Both the position numbers and the translations under genes were made by a program. From NCBI GenBank assembly GCA_947561395.2, contig OX387191.1:39387439-39451438 (forward strand): a DNA stretch of 64,000 nucleotides, read 5' to 3'. The notes under the pieces were generated by a model. That model was not told where the DNA came from. It ran no database searches and was given only the letters and a program-made list of their open reading frames with translations. The DNA comes from Buxus sempervirens. Its lineage: Eukaryota; Streptophyta; Magnoliopsida; Buxales; Buxaceae. Numbering within the stretch: position 1 is the first letter of the stretch; each line of letters starts with the position of its first letter. Of this stretch, positions 59,399 to 64,000 are shown in pieces.

Positions 59399-60841
59399 AT
59401 GGATAAACAAATAATAGAATTTGCAGAAGGTCTCTTGGATTATCTTGCTAATGGCAAATGGTTACCCATGGACATCTAGTTGTACATGTTACAAAAATGT
59501 TCAGTTGATACTATTCACATATGTAAATTTGTTAACCCTGGGTGGCAATCAATGTTGTCAACATCAAAGTTTATTAAAGGCAATTGCAACAGCAGCGGGA
59601 CCATGTTTGGATACATTATTCGGACTACCTTCAAAAATAACGTAACGAGTTGCTTCTTAGAATAAGGAGATCTTGAGCGAAGTGAAAAATGAAAAATTTG
59701 ACTGCTTAGAAATTTCTGACTTGTTAAGTATACTTGCATCATGCTTGGAGGGGTACATTTTGTATACAAACACATATGAAGTACTGGAAAGGTTAATTAT
59801 GCTGCGACCATCTACTAATGAATGGGTAAAATTGCCTGGTCCCAATATGAGATACAAGGAAGAAAAGCATTTGATGATCTTTGAATCTATTGAGCCGTAC
59901 CATTTCAAGGTTCTGTGATCCTCCGATGCCGAAGATACTTGTCCCTATCTCCGATTACATGTCTTTTGTTCCTTGACTTAGCGTTGGTTTAACAGAGGAA
60001 TAACAAGCTTGGGTAAATCAGCAAGGTTTGGCAAAGAACCACCGATCGTTGAATTTGGATTACTATTTGCAATATTAGATAATGAAAGGCTCTGTACATT
60101 CTCCATGGACAATAGTTCTTATCAATCGACACCTTTACCGCTTTATCGATTTTGCCGAGGAAGATATCTTGATATACCAGATAATTATGAAGGTTCCAAA
60201 TGTGTTGCAAATAGGAATCTTGGCATGAACATTTGTTTGAACACACTGGCAAGTCTTGATGGACAAGTGAATCTATTACATATTGGCCCATATTCCATAA
60301 ATATCTTGAAGTTGACTGGAATTGATCCATTTGAATGGAGTCCGATCTGAAAGATTAGACTGATGTGCATTCCAAGTCCATATCCATGCTACTTAATGCA
60401 TTGTCTAGATCTTGCATTAGTATTTACAACTGTCGATTCTTTCTGGATTGACTTCAATGCAAACAAGCTGACACTGACAAATTTTGAGAATGACTACCCA
60501 CTCAACCATGAAGTATTTCTATTCATGACTTGTCAACCAAGTGAAAGAATGGCTTTTGGAGATGAAGAAGGGTATGGCGGCAAAATAAATCAAACATCAG
60601 GCACTACTCAAGCAAATTTGAACAAAAGTTTATGTTTATAACAGGTTGTAAGTATTTGTTGTTCCTTTCATATTTCTTTAAATTTTTTCCTACCCGTTTT
60701 CATTCTTCTATTAACCTTTTGCTACAGCTATACTCTTTCAATGCAAGAAATGGAATATCTATGCAAGAAAAGTCTTCCGATCCTCATCTACCCGTTTTTG
60801 ATCATCTGGAGTTCTTGCAAAAACCTATCAATTCCCTATGA
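59399..60841 (+). pseudogene. F-box protein gene, decayed
   Basis: Follows an acceptor (CCTTTACAG at 59388-59396). MDKQIIEFAEGLLDYL and LPMDI, stop, LYMLQKCSVDTIHICKFVNP, GWQSML form the F-box helices. Then GYILYTNTYEVLERLIML and RPSTNEWVKLPGP, FGLLFAILDNERLCTFSMDN, LTGIDPFEWSPI, and FWIDFNANKLTLTNFEND resemble the F-box-associated repeat region. A further exon may start after TTGCTACAG (about 60729) with LYSFNARNGISMQEKSSDPH. Frames change near 59650, with stops at about 59490, 59916 and 60348. F-box proteins are substrate adaptors of SCF ubiquitin ligases. The target is unknown and this copy cannot be functional as it stands. Confidence 0.65.
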
Positions 60842-62848
60842 AACTTGTCATCAATGCAGTGAAGGAGACTATATAAAATGGCATGCTGTTGTAAAACATC
60901 TCTTTTTGAATGTACATACTGTTTGATGATGTGTAATTCTTTTTGGATGTGCATTTTTCTTTTTTAATGTATATACACTTTTTAAAATCTACTACTCTTT
61001 ATTAATCTATTTTTCATGCTTTTCTCTGTTCTCCATCTCTTAACACGCTTTGCATTCAAAATGGTATGTTCCCTAAATCCAAATATTTTATTTTTATATT
61101 CTTTCTACCTCATTATTTCATTTATTTTCTCAGAATTTATACTTGCTGTAACATATATGTTTGTAACTCATTTTAATTATACTTTATTTGCAGATTATTC
61201 TTCCACTCTTCCACAAAGCAAAATAATGGAATCATAAAACTGGTAATTTCTTCGATCTTAGTTAATTCATCTGTTTATTTATTTTTTCTTATTTTCTACA
61301 AAATTGTAAAAATAAACTTTATTTCCACCGCACCGTATAGAAGTACAATCAAACAACCAAAATTTTAATTGGGTATATTTGACCAAGCTAAACAAATCAC
61401 AAACCTGATTTATAATAAAAACTTCTTCATCTTAAATTGGAAAAAAACAAAATGATCAAATCTTAAATTGATATTTGCGACATTAGTGGTCATTCAAAAC
61501 GTTCTTTCACTGCTTTGTATTACATAATCAACTTAAATTGGTTTATTTATCTGTTAAACTATCATTTTTTTTCCTCCAGAAAAATTGGAAGAGATTTGTA
61601 CTCGTACCACTATATTTTGATAAATGTGTCAAAGCTTTGATACTCATGTCATTATTGACTTCCTATTGGTGCTTAGCTTACATATTTTAGCTCCTTGAAA
61701 CTTTTGAGATTTACTTCTTATGGCAATCTATAAGACCATGCGATGAGAAAGTTTTGTAATATAGTCTAGGTAAATTGGACAGGCTTTTTGGTTTATTGTC
61801 TGGGTGAATGGTTCTATGTTGTATTATATGATGAAGTTATATTGGTTTATTTGTCTCAAAAGAATTGTTTAATGGCAATAAACAGACATAAGTTTGGGAT
61901 ATAATGAGTGTACAGTAAGATACTCTTTCTAGAAGTGGCCTCCAAGATTTCTTTTGTCTGGTTTTGAAGCTTATTGATGAGTTTTATGAATCCAGGTGGT
62001 CTCTCGCAATTAGGTAAAAGGATATAGTGGCTTAAGGTGGTATATTATCTTCTTGTAAGATTATTTATAAATCATTTATCAGTTTTATATTTAAACAAAT
62101 CATGTTTTTTTAATTATCTTTTGGGGTCACAACAAATATCTTATATAAGTCAATCAAATGGATATAACTGAAGCTTTAAACTTATATCAGCAAAAGAAGT
62201 GATGGACTTTGAAAAGAATTACTATGAATTGTCGGAAGAAAATCAATTTAACCACTAAATTGTTTTCCTTTTTCTCAATTTTTGACATGTTTTGACTTTA
62301 ACTTAGTTTAGCTCTTTACTCCTTTAATATATGAAGATTTAGAAGACTCCCAGTTTTCAAATGTGCTCCCCCTTTTAACTACATGTTTCTGTTCTTAAAT
62401 CCCTTTTAACTACTAAGCTGCTTACCTCGTTGCTCAATTTTGTCATATTTTGACTTTAACAAAGTTTGCTATATTTTTATTGTTTAAGATGCATCAGTAA
62501 TACATTGATGTGTACATGTGGTTTGTATATGAGGAGGAGATATTATCTCAAAATACATAATTTGCCATTTTGTTGAGCTCTTCTCCTCTTCCTATCGATA
62601 AATAAATCTATTAGGCTGTAAATAGCTTTTAACTACTCACCTATATTCTTGCATTCTTAATTTTAACATGCGTTACTAAGTTTTGGACTGTATTTTTGTT
62701 ATTGTCGTTGATGAATTACTATTATGTAACCTACCATAAAAATATTTACAAGAATTACTTATGCAATTTTTAAACTGCCTAAATATCACTATTACCTTGC
62801 TTACTTTTTGTATTGTGATTTATAACATTTGACCAATAAATTGCTTTT
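60842..62848. other. AT-rich region, no recognised gene
   Basis: T-rich and A-rich DNA with short chance frames. An exon-like piece is at about 61193-61240 after TTTGCAG. Nothing else can be supported. Confidence 0.35.
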
Positions 62849-64000
62849 ATGTGTTCTAAATTGATTTTAGAATTTGAGGAGATTGGGTCATGTCTTTGTC
62901 AGTTTTATACAAGTTTGTACAAATCAGAGCAAGCATATAGGTTTAAATTGAAGGAGTGTGGCCAGTCAAAGGTATCTGCTGAGATGAGTGAGTGGATGGA
63001 AAGAGACTTTGATTTGGAGGAAATTAGAATGGCGATTTGAGTGATGGAAGGGGATAAAGCGTCGGGGCCTGATGGTTTTACAATTGAATGTTTTAAGCGC
63101 AATTGGGAGATTATTAAAGAGGATTTGTTCAAAGTGTTTAAGGAATTCCACTCGAACGGGGTCATCCATAAGTCTAAAAATGCGACTTTCTTGGTTCTCA
63201 TTCCTAAGAAAGTATGGGCGATCGGTATTAAAGACTTTAGGCCTATTAGTCTTACGAATAGTGTGTATAAGATCATTGCGAAGGTTTTTTCTCTTATGTT
63301 GCAAAGGGCTCTTCCCAATGTTATATCAGCAAATCAGAGTGCCTTTGTGGAGGGTCGCCAGATTCTGGACTGTTCCTTAATTGCTAATGAGTGTGTTGAG
63401 AGTAGGAGGGGGTCCAAGATTCTAGGAATCGTGTGTAAATTGGATATTGAAAAAGTATATGATCGTGTGGAATGGGGATTTTTGGAAGCAGTTCTTAAGT
63501 GGAAAGGTTTTGGGGAGCGGTGGAGACGCTGGATGAGGGGTTTTTTGGATAAGGTTTTTTTTTCCATTTTGGTGAACAAGGTGGCTAAAGGTTTTTTCCC
63601 TTCCTCTAGGGGCTTTCGCTAAGGGGATCCTCTTTCTCCTTTTATATTCACCATTGTAGCAGAGGTCCTTCATAGCTTTTTATCCATAGGGAGGGAGGGG
63701 GTATGATTGAGGGTTTTAAGATTGGTAGGAACCAGGTAAGTGTGTCCCATCTTCAATTCGTTGATGACACACTAGTCTTTTTGGAGGCATCTAGAAATTG
63801 CATACGTTCCACACGGTGAATGGTTTGAAGGTGAATTGGGATAAAGAGTTCCTTGGTGGGGTTGAATTTAAGTGATGAGGAAGCGTTGTCTTTTGGTAGG
63901 ATCTTAGGTTGTCAGGTATCCTCGTGGCCCATGTCTTATCTTGGGCTACCTTTGGGTGAGTCCTCTTGCAATTTGTCGTTTTGGCCACCAGTGATAGAAA
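62849..64000 (+). mobile_element. L1-type LINE, reverse-transcriptase part, running off the window
   Basis: Frame 2 from 62849 reads the linker (EEIGSCLCQFYTSLYKSE), a TGA at 63038-63040, then MEGDKASGPDGFTIECFKRN, VLIPKK, FRPISLTNSVYKIIAKV, NQSAFVEGRQILDCSLIANE and KLDIEKVYDRVEWGFL: RT motifs 0 to 3 of plant LINEs. A stop at about 63620 precedes GDPLSPFIFTIVAEVL. The catalytic box FVDD is at 63757-63768 in another frame, and the later part is scrambled by indels. The upstream endonuclease ORF is missing, consistent with 5' truncation. A LINE RT copies its RNA directly at the nicked target site. Confidence 0.92.

Overview
The window is repeat-dense nuclear DNA of a land plant, probably a flowering plant. 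Evidence: Ty3/gypsy elements of the Tat/Ogre and chromovirus types, an Au-type SINE, hAT and PIF/Harbinger-like MITEs, a plant L1-type LINE, and intron-bearing fragments of cytosolic GAPDH and of protochlorophyllide oxidoreductase (POR). I cannot name the species. I see no rRNA gene, tRNA gene, CRISPR array or prokaryote-style operon. No intact host protein-coding gene is visible; every recognisable coding region is broken.

Layout. 1-6838: 3' two-thirds of a plus-strand Tat-type gypsy element (zinc-knuckle remnant, protease, G-patch, RT, RNase H, second RNase H, integrase), cut by the left edge. 6839-9248: a Tat-type LTR lying on the minus strand, with a minus-strand coiled-coil coding fragment beside it (9249-9799). 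9800-16016: 5' LTR, primer-binding site, long leader with hairpin minisatellites, and truncated gag of a second plus-strand Tat element. 16017-17052: AT-rich, no sure gene. 17053-39193: a region bounded by ~0.6 kb inverted arms. It holds a CACTA-like end, two Au-SINE copies in opposite orientation, a copia-like LTR, a 3.9 kb solo LTR with 5-bp target duplication, a GAPC pseudogene, and a chromovirus (33749-38968) inserted in the right arm. 39194-50300: AT-rich DNA with tandem repeats and nested insertions, the clearest being a hAT MITE inside a Tat solo LTR inside a PIF/Harbinger-like MITE (45881-49959). 50300-56100: a POR pseudogene fragment and a dead Ac-like hAT transposase with a 77-bp tandem expansion. 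57800-60850: exon fragments of an RPA large-subunit-like gene followed by a decayed F-box gene. 62849 to the end: LINE reverse transcriptase running off the window.

Nothing here works as a pathway. The genes read as independent mobile-element cassettes and captured or relic host gene fragments. The points most worth following are: the chromovirus whose polyprotein is in one frame for 4.4 kb but broken by 11 nonsense codons, all explicable by C-to-T or G-to-A changes; the large inverted structure carrying GAPC; the hairpin-forming minisatellites in Tat LTRs and leaders; and the RPA-like plus F-box pair. Boundaries, identities and family names were judged by eye without database searches.
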